Shown: one piece after another, positions 8,191 through 17,077 of the stretch | Position numbering within the stretch: the stretch's first letter is position 1 | Layout of the letters: the number at the start of each line of letters is the position of its first letter | Assembly (NCBI GenBank): GCA_964431495.1 | Contig: CAYSJU010000009.1 | Location: 9,501-73,500 of the forward strand | Source: CAYSJU01 sp964431495 | Lineage (GTDB): Bacteria > Omnitrophota > Gorgyraeia > Tantalellales > Tantalellaceae | Direction: 5' to 3' | DNA length: 64,000 nt | Made by a program: the position numbers and the translations under genes | Notes under the pieces: model-generated | Databases searched by the model: none | Seen by the model: the letters and a program-made list of their open reading frames with translations, nothing else | Told to the model about the DNA's origin: nothing

Positions 8191-9768
8191 GTGAAGGTCC
8201 TATTGATTTCTATCGATCTGGTCCTGGGGGCAAGGATTTTGGTGAATGTATTGAAAGAGAAGGATGTTGAGGCGAAGAATCTCCAGATCGTCGGGGTGAG
8301 ATATTCAGACCCTTTTTCGGAAGATGCCTTGCGGGACATCTATGAATTCAGCAGGGGATATGATGTTGTAGGATTGTCTTTCAATTCATTTTATTCGGTG
8401 TTGGCGGCTCGACTGGGAAAATATTTGAAATCCAGGGGAGTGAAATGGCTTATCGCCGGCGGCACTCACGTGACCGCCATGCCCGAAGAGGTTATGTCCT
8501 ACGCGGATATGGCTGTTATTTATGAGGCAGAATTGACTTTACCGAGAGTTTTGAAAAACCTGGATTCACCCGGTTCATTGCGCGATATAGGCGGGATCGT
8601 TTTTAAGGACGGGAATGGACAGATCATCAGAACGGGTAACCCTCAGATCGAGCTTGATCTTGACAACATTCCATTCCAGAGTATCTCAAATGAAGACATA
8701 ACCTACTATAATGTACGGAACAATACTTTCGAGGAACCGACGGTCGATACTTTCTTTCCGCACGGCCACAGGAATTATTATGTCCTTACTTCAAGAGGTT
8801 GCCCGTTCAAGTGCACTTATTGTTCCAGCAGCTTTTTTGCGAAACTCGCCGAAGGTTCCCAAAAAGTGAGAAAAAGGTCTGTTGATAATATCATTTCGGA
8901 GATGAAAACAGCCAAGCAGGCGGGCTTCGAAGCGTTTTATATAGCGGATGATAATTTTTTATCCTTTACCCTTAAAGAGATCGAGAACTTTCTGGAACTG
9001 TATGGATCACAAATAAATTTGCCTTTTAGCGCCGGCGGCCTGAATCCGAACAATATGAGGGCGAAGGATTCGTCTAAAAAGATAGAGATACTTTTGAAGT
9101 GTGGATTGTCGGATGTGAGAATAGGGGTGCAGAGCGGAAGCGATCGAACATTGAAAATTTTTAATAGAAGCTATACCGCCGAAGAGGTCCCTGAATTACT
9201 GAAAATTTTTGAAAACCGCAAAACGATCTGGAAAGAACCCAATGATAAATTAAGAATAGCTGTTGATTTTATTTGTGACTCACCCTGGGAGGATGAAAGG
9301 GATAAATTAGACACACTGGGATTGGCGAATAATTTATTATCCACGTACGGGGTGTTTTTCAACACGCTGATCTATCTGCCGGCAACAGATATCTACAATT
9401 TAGCTTTAAAAGAGGGGTGGATCAAAGACAAGGAAAAAGATATATATCTAAGGGGCATAGGCGGGCTTGAAGATAATATATATAACCGTTTGCTGTATCT
9501 CATAGCTGTTCTCAAGGAACGCGGCGGCAAAATGCCCGATAAAATGATATCGCATATCTTGGATCTACACAAAAAGGATCCGGATCTGGCAGAAACACTC
9601 GTAGACTTTATTATGAGAACCATAAACGATGTTGAAGACCACCATGGTTTTAATGCAAGCCATTTAACGTTACATCCTTACTTGAAAGGTTTTAAAACGT
9701 GGGAAAAGACCGTCGGGCAAAAAGGGAAAAAGGTTTTGTTTAGAAGTTACCACGAGTCATATGGTTAA
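8191..9768 (+). CDS. B12-binding-domain radical SAM protein
   Basis: 525 residues from GTG 8191, with AGGAGGTG just upstream. The N-terminal cobalamin-binding-like domain covers roughly residues 1-130 (VLLISID start, IAGGTHVTAMPEE turn). The radical SAM motif CPFKCTYC gives Cys204, Cys208 and Cys211, followed by FYIADDNFL and IGVQSGSD, typical of the Elp3/MiaB-like barrel. Its likely roles are methyl transfer to carbon or phosphorus, or a ring rearrangement. It lies between the hydroxyacid dehydrogenase and a cyclase-family hydrolase. Confidence 0.85.
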   Translation: MKVLLISIDLVLGARILVNVLKEKDVEAKNLQIVGVRYSDPFSEDALRDIYEFSRGYDVVGLSFNSFYSVLAARLGKYLKSRGVKWLIAGGTHVTAMPEEVMSYADMAVIYEAELTLPRVLKNLDSPGSLRDIGGIVFKDGNGQIIRTGNPQIELDLDNIPFQSISNEDITYYNVRNNTFEEPTVDTFFPHGHRNYYVLTSRGCPFKCTYCSSSFFAKLAEGSQKVRKRSVDNIISEMKTAKQAGFEAFYIADDNFLSFTLKEIENFLELYGSQINLPFSAGGLNPNNMRAKDSSKKIEILLKCGLSDVRIGVQSGSDRTLKIFNRSYTAEEVPELLKIFENRKTIWKEPNDKLRIAVDFICDSPWEDERDKLDTLGLANNLLSTYGVFFNTLIYLPATDIYNLALKEGWIKDKEKDIYLRGIGGLEDNIYNRLLYLIAVLKERGGKMPDKMISHILDLHKKDPDLAETLVDFIMRTINDVEDHHGFNASHLTLHPYLKGFKTWEKTVGQKGKKVLFRSYHESYG

Positions 9769-9786
9769 CGGACAGGGACAGGATCG

Positions 9787-10461
9787 ATGCGTGATTATAA
9801 AATAAAGTATCTTTCGCATATGTTAGAAAAAAAAGTGCCGGTTTACGGGAACAAAAAGGCTTCTTTGGAGATTAGTCCTGATAAATCTCTTGACAGAGGA
9901 GATTCCTGCAATACTTTCAGGTTTTCCATGCAAAATCACTGGGGAACACACATCGATGCGCCCGCGCATTTTTTTAAGGGCGCGAAGAAAGTATCGGATT
10001 ATACGGCCGGCAACTGGTTATTTAAGGAACCATGCGTGATCGAGCTGCCTTTACAAAAAGGCAGGGCGATAAGGCTGGATGAGGTAAGTGCGGAAATAAA
10101 GAAATGTCATGACCTTTTGCTGTTAAAAACAGGGTTCGGACGCTATAGGGGCTCAAGAACTTACAGTTTCAAAGGTCCTTCGGTAAGTCCTGAGGTAGGG
10201 CTTTGGTTAAGGAGCGAAAGACCCAATATTCGGGCGATAGGGTTTGATTTCATATCTATCGGGTCATATCGGGACAGGGAAGAGGGCAGGCGAACGCACA
10301 GGGTTTTCTTGGACCCCGGGCAGAAAGGCTGCCCGGTCTTGATCATCGAGGACATGAAACTATCTTACGACCTGTCCAGGTTGAAGACGGCCTGGGTGGC
10401 GCCGTTGCTGATAGATCGGATAGACAGTTCTCCATGTACGGTGTTTGGTGTATTTGATTAA
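9787..10461 (+). CDS. Cyclase / kynurenine-formamidase-family metal hydrolase
   Basis: 224 residues of the cyclase family (PF04199-like). The metal-binding motif HWGTHIDAPAHF occupies residues 51-62, with His51, His55, Asp57 and His61 as expected ligands or catalysts; GFDFISIG and the later His are typical of the C-terminal half. Family members hydrolyse N-formyl or amide bonds or act as cyclases and isomerases on small acids. There is no tryptophan-degradation neighbour, so kynurenine formamidase is unlikely to be its biological role; it probably hydrolyses or cyclises an intermediate of this operon. Confidence 0.8.
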   Translation: MRDYKIKYLSHMLEKKVPVYGNKKASLEISPDKSLDRGDSCNTFRFSMQNHWGTHIDAPAHFFKGAKKVSDYTAGNWLFKEPCVIELPLQKGRAIRLDEVSAEIKKCHDLLLLKTGFGRYRGSRTYSFKGPSVSPEVGLWLRSERPNIRAIGFDFISIGSYRDREEGRRTHRVFLDPGQKGCPVLIIEDMKLSYDLSRLKTAWVAPLLIDRIDSSPCTVFGVFD

Positions 10462-10483
10462 AGACAATTTAAGAGGTGAAAAA

Positions 10484-11374
10484 ATGAAGAAAGTCATAAT
10501 TTTTGGCGGTTCAGGTTTCATCGGCAGCCATGTCGCCGATGTTCTTACAGAAGAAGGGTTTGAAGTACGCATTTTTGATTTAAAGAAAAGCCCGTATTTG
10601 TCCGAGAAGCAGAGGTTTATCAAGGGTGATATACTTGACAGGAACAAAGTACAAGAGGCTGTTGCTGGGAACGATATTGTCTATAATTTCGCGGGACAAT
10701 CTGATATAGACGCCGCAATGAACGAGCCTCTGGATACCGTATCCACCAATATCATAGGGAATACCAATATACTGGAAGCATGCCGTAGACACGGGATAAA
10801 AAGGTTTATCTTCGCGAGCACAATATATGTCTACAGTGATACGGGATCTTTTTACAAGTCAAGCAAGCAGTCCTGCGAGCTTATTATAGAGGATTACCAG
10901 AAACAGTTCGGTCTCGATTTCACCATTCTTAGATACGGCAGCCTTTACGGGCCGAGGTCGGATGGAAGAAATTGGATACACTCGATATTAAGACAGGCCC
11001 TCGATCAGAAAAAGATAACAAGGAAGGGGGATGGTGAAGAAATAAGGGAATACGTGCATGTGCACGATGCAGCGAAGTTGAGCGTCAAGATATTAGATGG
11101 CGGATATAAGAATCAACACGTAATGGTAACGGGGAACCAGCAGACGCGCATCAAGGATCTAATGATAATGATCAAGGAGATTTTAAATAATAAGGTGGAT
11201 CTGGAGTTCGTTGATATCGGAAAAGATCTGCATTATGAGATAACGCCTTATAATTTCAGCCCTAAGTTGGCGAAAAAGATAGTGGGCGATCATTATATAG
11301 ATCTTGGACAGGGGATACTGGACACCCTGAATCACATCTATAAAAAGAATACGGTTCATGGTAACAGGCTTTAG
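10484..11374 (+). CDS. NAD-dependent sugar epimerase/dehydratase (extended SDR)
   Basis: 296 residues from ATG 10484, preceded by GAGGTG; an earlier in-frame start would overlap the previous gene without a ribosome site. The N-terminal NAD loop GGSGFIGSHV, the Asp after beta-2 (IFDLKK) and the YKSSK catalytic Tyr/Lys pair are visible, with RYGSLYGPRSDGRNWI downstream. These are hallmarks of nucleotide-sugar epimerases and dehydratases such as GalE/RmlB relatives. Its length is slightly below the usual 310-340 residues. It would act in the cytosol on an NDP-sugar, or possibly on the CMP-linked product of the NeuA-like enzyme. Confidence 0.82.
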   Translation: MKKVIIFGGSGFIGSHVADVLTEEGFEVRIFDLKKSPYLSEKQRFIKGDILDRNKVQEAVAGNDIVYNFAGQSDIDAAMNEPLDTVSTNIIGNTNILEACRRHGIKRFIFASTIYVYSDTGSFYKSSKQSCELIIEDYQKQFGLDFTILRYGSLYGPRSDGRNWIHSILRQALDQKKITRKGDGEEIREYVHVHDAAKLSVKILDGGYKNQHVMVTGNQQTRIKDLMIMIKEILNNKVDLEFVDIGKDLHYEITPYNFSPKLAKKIVGDHYIDLGQGILDTLNHIYKKNTVHGNRL

Positions 11375-11385
11375 GGGGTTTCAAT

Positions 11386-12039
11386 ATGATACGAGCTTTG
11401 ATTTTTGATTTTGACGGCGTTATAGCGGAATCCGTTGATGTGAAGACGGAAGCGTTCAGGGAGCTTTTTAAAGACTATCCTGATAGTGCTGACGCCATAG
11501 AGAAATTCCATTTAGACAACGGTGGGATGTCCCGATACGATAAGTTCAGGCACATATACGCCAATATCCTGAAGCAGGAGCTGCCGGGGGAGAGGTTTAG
11601 CGAACTCTGCGGATCTTTCCATAAGCTGGTTGTTGATAAGGTAGTCGAAGCTCCGTTTGTGGAAGGATGCATTGAGGTGCTGGATCTTTGTTCCGGGAAA
11701 TATCCCATGTATATCGTTTCAGGGACTCCGGAAGGCGAGATGAAAGAAATAGTAAAACGGCGGGCGCTTGAGGGATATTTTCTCGAGATTTACGGTTCGC
11801 CGGACAGTAAAACCAGATCAATAAGAAAGATCCTGGTTGATAACGGGTTCAAACCGGAAGAAGTTTTGTTCATAGGCGATTCAAAAAACGATCTTCAGGC
11901 CGCCGAAGAGACGGGTGTAATATTTATCGCCAGGGCGGTGGATGAAGAAGAGGACTGGCTTAGATCCGAAAGCGTGAAGACCTCTTTTCCGGATCTCAGG
12001 GGGGTGGAAGATTATATTGAGACGCATAACCATATTTAA
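11386..12039 (+). CDS. HAD-superfamily phosphatase (phosphoglycolate phosphatase / beta-PGM-like)
   Basis: 217 residues with the HAD motifs in order: IFDFDGVIAES (nucleophile Asp and acid/base Asp), a helical cap of subclass I, VSGTPEG (motif II Ser/Thr), a Lys in the region of motif III, and FIGDSKNDLQAA (motif IV acidic pair). It dephosphorylates a small phosphorylated substrate. At the end of the first operon it could remove the phosphate left by an aldol or PEP-dependent step before CMP activation, as the Kdo-8-phosphate and Neu5Ac-9-phosphate phosphatases do; that role is inference. A purine-rich site precedes ATG 11386. Confidence 0.83.
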   Translation: MIRALIFDFDGVIAESVDVKTEAFRELFKDYPDSADAIEKFHLDNGGMSRYDKFRHIYANILKQELPGERFSELCGSFHKLVVDKVVEAPFVEGCIEVLDLCSGKYPMYIVSGTPEGEMKEIVKRRALEGYFLEIYGSPDSKTRSIRKILVDNGFKPEEVLFIGDSKNDLQAAEETGVIFIARAVDEEEDWLRSESVKTSFPDLRGVEDYIETHNHI

Positions 12040-12093
12040 AAGGAAAGCTGCCGATATAAGGCGAGCAGGGAGTAAAACAGCTTTAGGAAGATC

Positions 12094-13515
12094 ATGTTTA
12101 TTATGCCCAGGTCTCAGGGGAGATATGGTAAGCCGAGTTCGCCACCGGTCGGGATAGCGTACCTGGCGACTTTTCTTAAAGCCCGGGGACATGAAGTCGG
12201 GGTAATGGATCTAAGGGTAGAGAAAAAAGGATACGATCACATTTCCGCGATAAAGGCTTTTGGCCCGGAAACCGTGGGTGTGAGTTTCATGAGCAACGGG
12301 TACAAAGAGAGTTACACCCTTATTGATGAAATAAAGACAAAACTCGGAGTGACGGTTATTATCGGGGGAGCGCATCCTTCCACTTTAAGGGAAAAGGTCC
12401 TGGAGGAGTGCGGAGCCGATTACGCTGTTTATGGAGAGGGAGAATTCACCATGTTAGAGTTTTTGGAACAGAAAGCTCCCCCCGAAATAAAAGGACTGGT
12501 ATGGCGCGACGGGGAAAATATCGTGGTAAACCCACCGCGTGAACCGTTGCTTGACCTTGATTCTTTGCCTTTTCCCGACCATGGGATGTTTAAACTTGAC
12601 CGGTATGGCCGGAAGAGGATCTCATTGAATACTTCCCGGGGGTGCCCGCATTTATGCACGTATTGCGCGGTCGATCTGGTTATCGGCAGAAGGTTCAGGG
12701 CGCGCAGCCCGGAGAACGTCGTGGACGAGATAGAATACTGGTACCGGAGGGGATACAGGAATTTTGGTTTTAATGACAGCACTTTTACCGAGGACATGAA
12801 ACGGGCGGGCAGGATAGCGGAAGAACTGATAAGGCGGAATATTGAAATAGAATGGGATCTCAGGACGGGTATAAGGGTCGACAGGGTTAATAAAGAGCTG
12901 TTGCGCAAATTGAAGCAGGCGGGATGTAATTTTATAGCATTCGGGATAGAATCAATAGACCCGGAAGTTATTCAGTTAATGCGTAAGAAGACCACGTTTG
13001 AAATGGCAGAGAAAGCCGTCCGGGACGCAAGAGCAAGTGGATTGGGTGTCGGCGGTTTTTTTATGATCGGGACGCCGGGTGATACATACAAAAAATTCAA
13101 AAAGACTTACGATTTCGCTGACCAGGAAATATTCGATGAGGTAAGGTTCTATAATACAGAACCTTATCCCGGGACCGCCATCTATGAATGGATCAGGGCA
13201 AACGGCAGATTTCTTGCCGAGCCGGAAGAGTATCTTAATTCGCGGTCAAGATGGGACGAAGAACCCATATTTGAAACTGATCGTTTTGCCGCCAGAGAGA
13301 GAAAGAAGGCGTTTAACGAAGGTGAATTTCTCGTGGCCAAGAAACTGGCAATAAAGGTCCTCGGCAGGAAACTGGGGGTTTTTGTCTATTCCCCCTGCAG
13401 AAACAGGATGATCAGGAAGGTTGTCCTCTTTATGGGGTTCAGGATGGCCCCCTTGATCTTCAAGTTTATGTCGTTGAAGAATAATTCATCAGCACCAAAG
13501 GAAAGTATCGGATGA
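12094..13515 (+). CDS. B12-binding-domain radical SAM protein (BchE/P-methylase-like layout)
   Basis: 473 residues. An N-terminal cobalamin-type domain (SSPPVGIAYLATFLKARGHEV, then GGAHPSTLRE) is followed by the cluster motif CPHLCTYC (Cys184, Cys188, Cys191), FGFNDSTFTED and FGIESIDPEV. The C-terminal 70 residues carry a short hydrophobic stretch. The family includes BchE, hopanoid methylase/adenosyl enzymes and many glycan-locus enzymes. ATG 12094 has TAGGAAG four bases upstream; the in-frame ATG 12103 is possible. It is translationally coupled to the next methyltransferase gene (ATGA), so the two probably act on the same substrate. Confidence 0.85.
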   Translation: MFIMPRSQGRYGKPSSPPVGIAYLATFLKARGHEVGVMDLRVEKKGYDHISAIKAFGPETVGVSFMSNGYKESYTLIDEIKTKLGVTVIIGGAHPSTLREKVLEECGADYAVYGEGEFTMLEFLEQKAPPEIKGLVWRDGENIVVNPPREPLLDLDSLPFPDHGMFKLDRYGRKRISLNTSRGCPHLCTYCAVDLVIGRRFRARSPENVVDEIEYWYRRGYRNFGFNDSTFTEDMKRAGRIAEELIRRNIEIEWDLRTGIRVDRVNKELLRKLKQAGCNFIAFGIESIDPEVIQLMRKKTTFEMAEKAVRDARASGLGVGGFFMIGTPGDTYKKFKKTYDFADQEIFDEVRFYNTEPYPGTAIYEWIRANGRFLAEPEEYLNSRSRWDEEPIFETDRFAARERKKAFNEGEFLVAKKLAIKVLGRKLGVFVYSPCRNRMIRKVVLFMGFRMAPLIFKFMSLKNNSSAPKESIG

Positions 13516-14312
13516 ACATGGATCATATTGAAAAGATGAACAGGGAGACAAAAGAGGCCTGGGATGAGAACTGGAAGGATATAAAAATAGAGACCATCCT
13601 CGAGATGTTCGGATATCCGAGAGTGGAAAAGTTCCTGAACATCTTTACTCCTTATCTACCGGAGAACGGGCGCATACTGGAAGCCGGCTGCGGCTTGGGG
13701 CCATGGGTCATAAAGCTGGGCGCGCTTGGGTATAAGATGGTCGGAATAGACTACCAGCAGGCCTGTATAGACAAGATCAAGGCATATGATAATGGGCAGG
13801 AGGTATATACAGCCGATGTGTCGAATATTCCGTTTGAAGATAACAGTTTCGAGGCTTATCTGTCCTGGGGGGTCATAGAACATTTCGCTGAAGGGCCTGA
13901 TAAAGCCCTTGAAGAAGCTCACAGGGTGTTAAAAGATGAGGGACGGCTGCTGCTCACGGTCCCGTATAAAAATATATTCAGGAGGATAAAGGAACCCTTT
14001 GATCATGTAAAGCGCAACCCGTTCATTCGCAGGATACTCAATAAACCTCCGAAGGTATATTATTACCAGAAATTTTTCAGGGTCAGGGAACTCGAAGAAG
14101 TAATATCAAGGAGCGGCTTTCATGTAGAAAAGATCATACCCGTGGACCAGATATTCGGTCTTGTTGAATTTTCGAGCCTGTTCCGGGACAAGAACAGCCT
14201 GGACGGGGAGAATAAATTTGCTGTTTTCGGGGGCAATATTCTGGAGAAAATATTGCCCTGGGCAAGCGCGGGTTCTACCTTTGTGGTGGCCCGCAAAAAG
14301 AGAAAAAAATAA
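13512..14312 (+). CDS. Class I SAM-dependent methyltransferase
   Basis: 266 residues. The SAM motif ILEAGCGLGPWVIKL is followed by VGIDYQQACI, LSWGVIEHFAEGP and RVLKDEGRLLLTVPY, a full Methyltransf_11-type pattern. The gene starts inside the stop of the radical SAM gene (ATGA). The C-terminal 100 residues are basic and hydrophobic in part, perhaps a membrane-surface contact. The acceptor is unknown; the following genes are glycosyltransferases, so a lipid-linked or nucleotide sugar is plausible. Confidence 0.8.
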   Translation: MNMDHIEKMNRETKEAWDENWKDIKIETILEMFGYPRVEKFLNIFTPYLPENGRILEAGCGLGPWVIKLGALGYKMVGIDYQQACIDKIKAYDNGQEVYTADVSNIPFEDNSFEAYLSWGVIEHFAEGPDKALEEAHRVLKDEGRLLLTVPYKNIFRRIKEPFDHVKRNPFIRRILNKPPKVYYYQKFFRVRELEEVISRSGFHVEKIIPVDQIFGLVEFSSLFRDKNSLDGENKFAVFGGNILEKILPWASAGSTFVVARKKRKK

Positions 14313-14340
14313 ATGCATCATAGATCCACAGGAGGCGAGC

Positions 14341-15282
14341 ATGAAGCTTATTATTCAGATACCCTGTTACAATGAAGAAAGAACTCTTCCTGTAACACTT
14401 AAGGATCTACCCGAACGGGTTGAAGGTGTGGACGAGATAGAGACACTTGTGATCAATGATGGCTCCTCGGACGCTACGGTAGAAGTTGCGAGAGAACAGG
14501 GTGTTGACCATATACTGAATTTACCGTCCAGAGGAGGACTCGCGGAGGCTTTCAGGGAAGGGATAGAGAGATCCCTGGAACTCGGAGCTGATATCATTGT
14601 CAACACGGACGCCGATAACCAGTATTTCGGCCAGGATATCACAAAACTTGTCAAGCCGGTCCTTGAACGGAAGGCGGAAATGGTGATAGGATGCAGGGAT
14701 ATAAAGGACATCAAGCATTTTTCTTTTATGAAAAAGTCCTTACAAAGGTTCGGAAGCTATCTGGTCCGCCGGTTTTCCGGGACGGATATTCCTGATACCA
14801 CAAGCGGGTTCAGGGCTTATTCCCGGGAAGCCGCGCTCAGGATCAATATCTTTTCTTCTTATACCTATACGCTGGAGTCGATCATCCAGGCCGGCCGGCA
14901 GGAGATCCCCGTTACTCACGTGAACATAAGAACGAACGATAAGCTGAGAGAATCAAGGCTGATAAAAAGCATTCCTTCTTACGTCACAAGGTCAGCTGGC
15001 ACGATCCTGCGGATATATCTTATGTATGAGCCATTGAAGACGTTTCTCAGTATAGGTATTATTTTTATTATTCCCGGGGTTTTACTTATTCTGAGGTTTT
15101 TGTATTTCCATTTTACGGCCGGCAGAAGCGGGCTGATCCAGTCTTTGATAATCGCGGCCGTTTTACTTATTATGGGTTTTGGAACGGTATTACTTGGACT
15201 TCTCGGGGATATAATTTCCGTAAATAGAAGGTTTAACCAGGAAATATTATACAGGCTGAAAAAGCAAAACCTGAAAAAATAA
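14341..15282 (+). CDS. Family 2 glycosyltransferase with C-terminal membrane segments (polyprenyl-phosphate mannosyl/glucosyltransferase-like)
   Basis: 313 residues from ATG 14341, preceded by AGGAGG. The N-terminal GT2 domain shows PCYNEERTLP, VINDGSSDAT and a TDADNQY metal site, followed by the TTSGFRAYSR segment seen in dolichyl-phosphate mannose synthase-like enzymes. Two hydrophobic helices follow at about residues 240-262 and 275-300. Such enzymes transfer a sugar from a nucleotide donor to undecaprenyl phosphate at the inner face of the membrane, supplying GT39/GT-C type transferases, several of which occur in this window. Earlier in-frame codons overlap the methyltransferase gene and have no ribosome site. 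Confidence 0.88.
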   Translation: MKLIIQIPCYNEERTLPVTLKDLPERVEGVDEIETLVINDGSSDATVEVAREQGVDHILNLPSRGGLAEAFREGIERSLELGADIIVNTDADNQYFGQDITKLVKPVLERKAEMVIGCRDIKDIKHFSFMKKSLQRFGSYLVRRFSGTDIPDTTSGFRAYSREAALRINIFSSYTYTLESIIQAGRQEIPVTHVNIRTNDKLRESRLIKSIPSYVTRSAGTILRIYLMYEPLKTFLSIGIIFIIPGVLLILRFLYFHFTAGRSGLIQSLIIAAVLLIMGFGTVLLGLLGDIISVNRRFNQEILYRLKKQNLKK

Positions 15283-15294
15283 AGGGCTATTTTT

Positions 15295-16518
15295 ATGGTT
15301 TCCACAGACATCGCAAGGGGGAAGGAAAAGCTATTAATAGTTACGAGCACTTTTCCGAGGTATAGCGGGGATGCAGTGTCCGCGAGGTTCGTTCTTGACC
15401 TGGCGCGGGCGCTTACCGCGCATTACGAAGTGCATGTTTTGACTCCACATTCTCCCGGATCGCGGCGATCAGAGGTCCTTGATGGAATAAAGGTCCACAG
15501 GTTCCTTTATTTTGTGCCGACTAGATTAGAAAAATTGACGACCGGTGAAGGCATTTTAGCCAATTGCCGGAAGAACGGGTTCTTATTTTTACAACTCCCG
15601 TTTTTGTTCCTATCGGAGATCTTCCAGATAGTCCGGCTGGTCAAAAAAGAGGATATAAGTATTATCAATTCGCACTGGATAGTGCCGCAGGGGATAGCGG
15701 TGGCCCTGGTCAAGGGATATCTTGGAGTCAAACACGTCATGACCGTCCACGCGGCCGGGATATTTACATTGAAACGATGGGGAAGCCTGGGCAGGAAGCT
15801 GGCGGGATTTATTGTCCGGCGTTCTGACGCGGTCATGCCGGTCAGCAGTTATATAAAGGCTACATTGGACGGACTGGTCGACGGAAGATACGTTTGTAAT
15901 ATATTGCCGATGGGGGCCAATACCGGACTGTTTAACGGCGGAGAAGAAGGTTATTTGGGGAAAAAGAAAAGAGGGTTCAGGGTTCTTTTTGTGGGGAAGA
16001 TAGTCGAGAAAAAGGGACTAAAATATTTTCTGGAAGCGGTAAGTATTCTGAAAAAAAAGAGTATTCCGGTAGAACTTATCGTCGCGGGCGGTGGTCCGCT
16101 TGAAAAAGAACTAATGGATTACGCCATGGAACTGGAAATGGATGAAGACGTATCTTTTCTTGGCTGGATCCCCAATGAAAAGCTTCCCGAACTTTACAGG
16201 TCCGTGGATATGACAGTGGTCCCTTCGGTATTTGACGGAAAAGGGGAAACTGAAGGCATGCCGGTCGTAGTTTTAGAATCTATGGCAATGGCCAGACCTG
16301 TCCTCGCGAGCAGGATAAGCGGCATACCTGATATCGTGGAAGACGGGGTTAACGGCTGGCTGGTAGAACCCGGGTCCTCTAAAGCGTTCGCGGACAGGAT
16401 GGAGAAGATCAGTGACGCCGATCTTAACAGGTGCCGGGAAGGCGCGTTGAACACTGCCTCAAGGTTCAGTTATGCGTCCATAGCATCCGGATACAGTGAG
16501 GTCATCGATGCGTTGTGA
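15295..16518 (+). CDS. Family 4 glycosyltransferase
   Basis: 407 residues of GT-B fold. The N-terminal lobe has the FPRYSGDAVSARF glycine-rich acceptor loop, and HVMTVHAAG and MPVSSYIK mark the domain centre. The C-terminal lobe contains VLFVGKIVEKKGLKYFLEAV, VAGGGPLEKEL, LGWIPNEKLPELY and the E-x7-E type motif GMPVVVLESMAMARPVLASRISGIPDIV. It should use a nucleotide sugar to extend a lipid-linked oligosaccharide on the cytoplasmic side. The gene follows the GT2 gene after 12 bp. Confidence 0.9.
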   Translation: MVSTDIARGKEKLLIVTSTFPRYSGDAVSARFVLDLARALTAHYEVHVLTPHSPGSRRSEVLDGIKVHRFLYFVPTRLEKLTTGEGILANCRKNGFLFLQLPFLFLSEIFQIVRLVKKEDISIINSHWIVPQGIAVALVKGYLGVKHVMTVHAAGIFTLKRWGSLGRKLAGFIVRRSDAVMPVSSYIKATLDGLVDGRYVCNILPMGANTGLFNGGEEGYLGKKKRGFRVLFVGKIVEKKGLKYFLEAVSILKKKSIPVELIVAGGGPLEKELMDYAMELEMDEDVSFLGWIPNEKLPELYRSVDMTVVPSVFDGKGETEGMPVVVLESMAMARPVLASRISGIPDIVEDGVNGWLVEPGSSKAFADRMEKISDADLNRCREGALNTASRFSYASIASGYSEVIDAL

Positions 16519-16542
16519 TACGCAATACATGAGGGGGCGATA

Positions 16543-17073
16543 ATGATAAGAGAAGATATCGTAAAAAGTTACGTTAAAGGTAAGGACGTGCTGGATGTCG
16601 GCGCCGTAGGTCAGACACGTCATTACAACTTGTGGGAAGACATCAAGGTGATGACGAGATCTTTGACCGGCATAGATATCGTGCCTTCTCCCGATAAGGA
16701 TATAATCCAGGGAAACATAGAAACGTATTCCTTCGGCAAGAAGTTTGACGTGATCGTGCTGGGGGATGTGATCGAACACGTGGATAACCAGGGATTGTTG
16801 CTCGATAATCTGCGCAGGCACCTTAAAGAGGACGGTGTTATTATAATGACTACACCCAACGCGAAATGGCCCACTGTTTTTTTGCCGACAAACCCCACGC
16901 ATACATTGTGGCATGACAGAAGGACCATAAGCGCCATAGTCGAAAGACACGGGTTAAATATAGTAGGATTCAGGTACTACTATGGAAACAAGTCGCGTTA
17001 TAATCCTTTGGTCAGGTTGTTTATAAAAAGGCAGCAGATGCTGGTCATCTGTAAACTCAAGAAAGAGCCGTGA
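16543..17073 (+). CDS. Small SAM-dependent methyltransferase
   Basis: 176 residues. Motif I is VLDVGAVGQ (GxGxG-like but with Ala and Val in the loop), motif II TGIDIVPS, then VIVLGDVIEHVDNQGLL and HLKEDGVIIMTTPN. It is shorter than most Methyltransf_11 proteins because the C-terminal cap is small. The GAVGQ loop departs from the usual GCGxG and may lower SAM affinity or mark a distinct subfamily. ATG 16543 has GAGGGGG upstream. Confidence 0.75.
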   Translation: MIREDIVKSYVKGKDVLDVGAVGQTRHYNLWEDIKVMTRSLTGIDIVPSPDKDIIQGNIETYSFGKKFDVIVLGDVIEHVDNQGLLLDNLRRHLKEDGVIIMTTPNAKWPTVFLPTNPTHTLWHDRRTISAIVERHGLNIVGFRYYYGNKSRYNPLVRLFIKRQQMLVICKLKKEP

Positions 17074-17077
17074 TATC

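Noticed and set aside
1..12039. A defined phosphonate pathway
   Set aside because: No PEP mutase motif is visible in the window; it is mentioned only as a possibility for the genes upstream.
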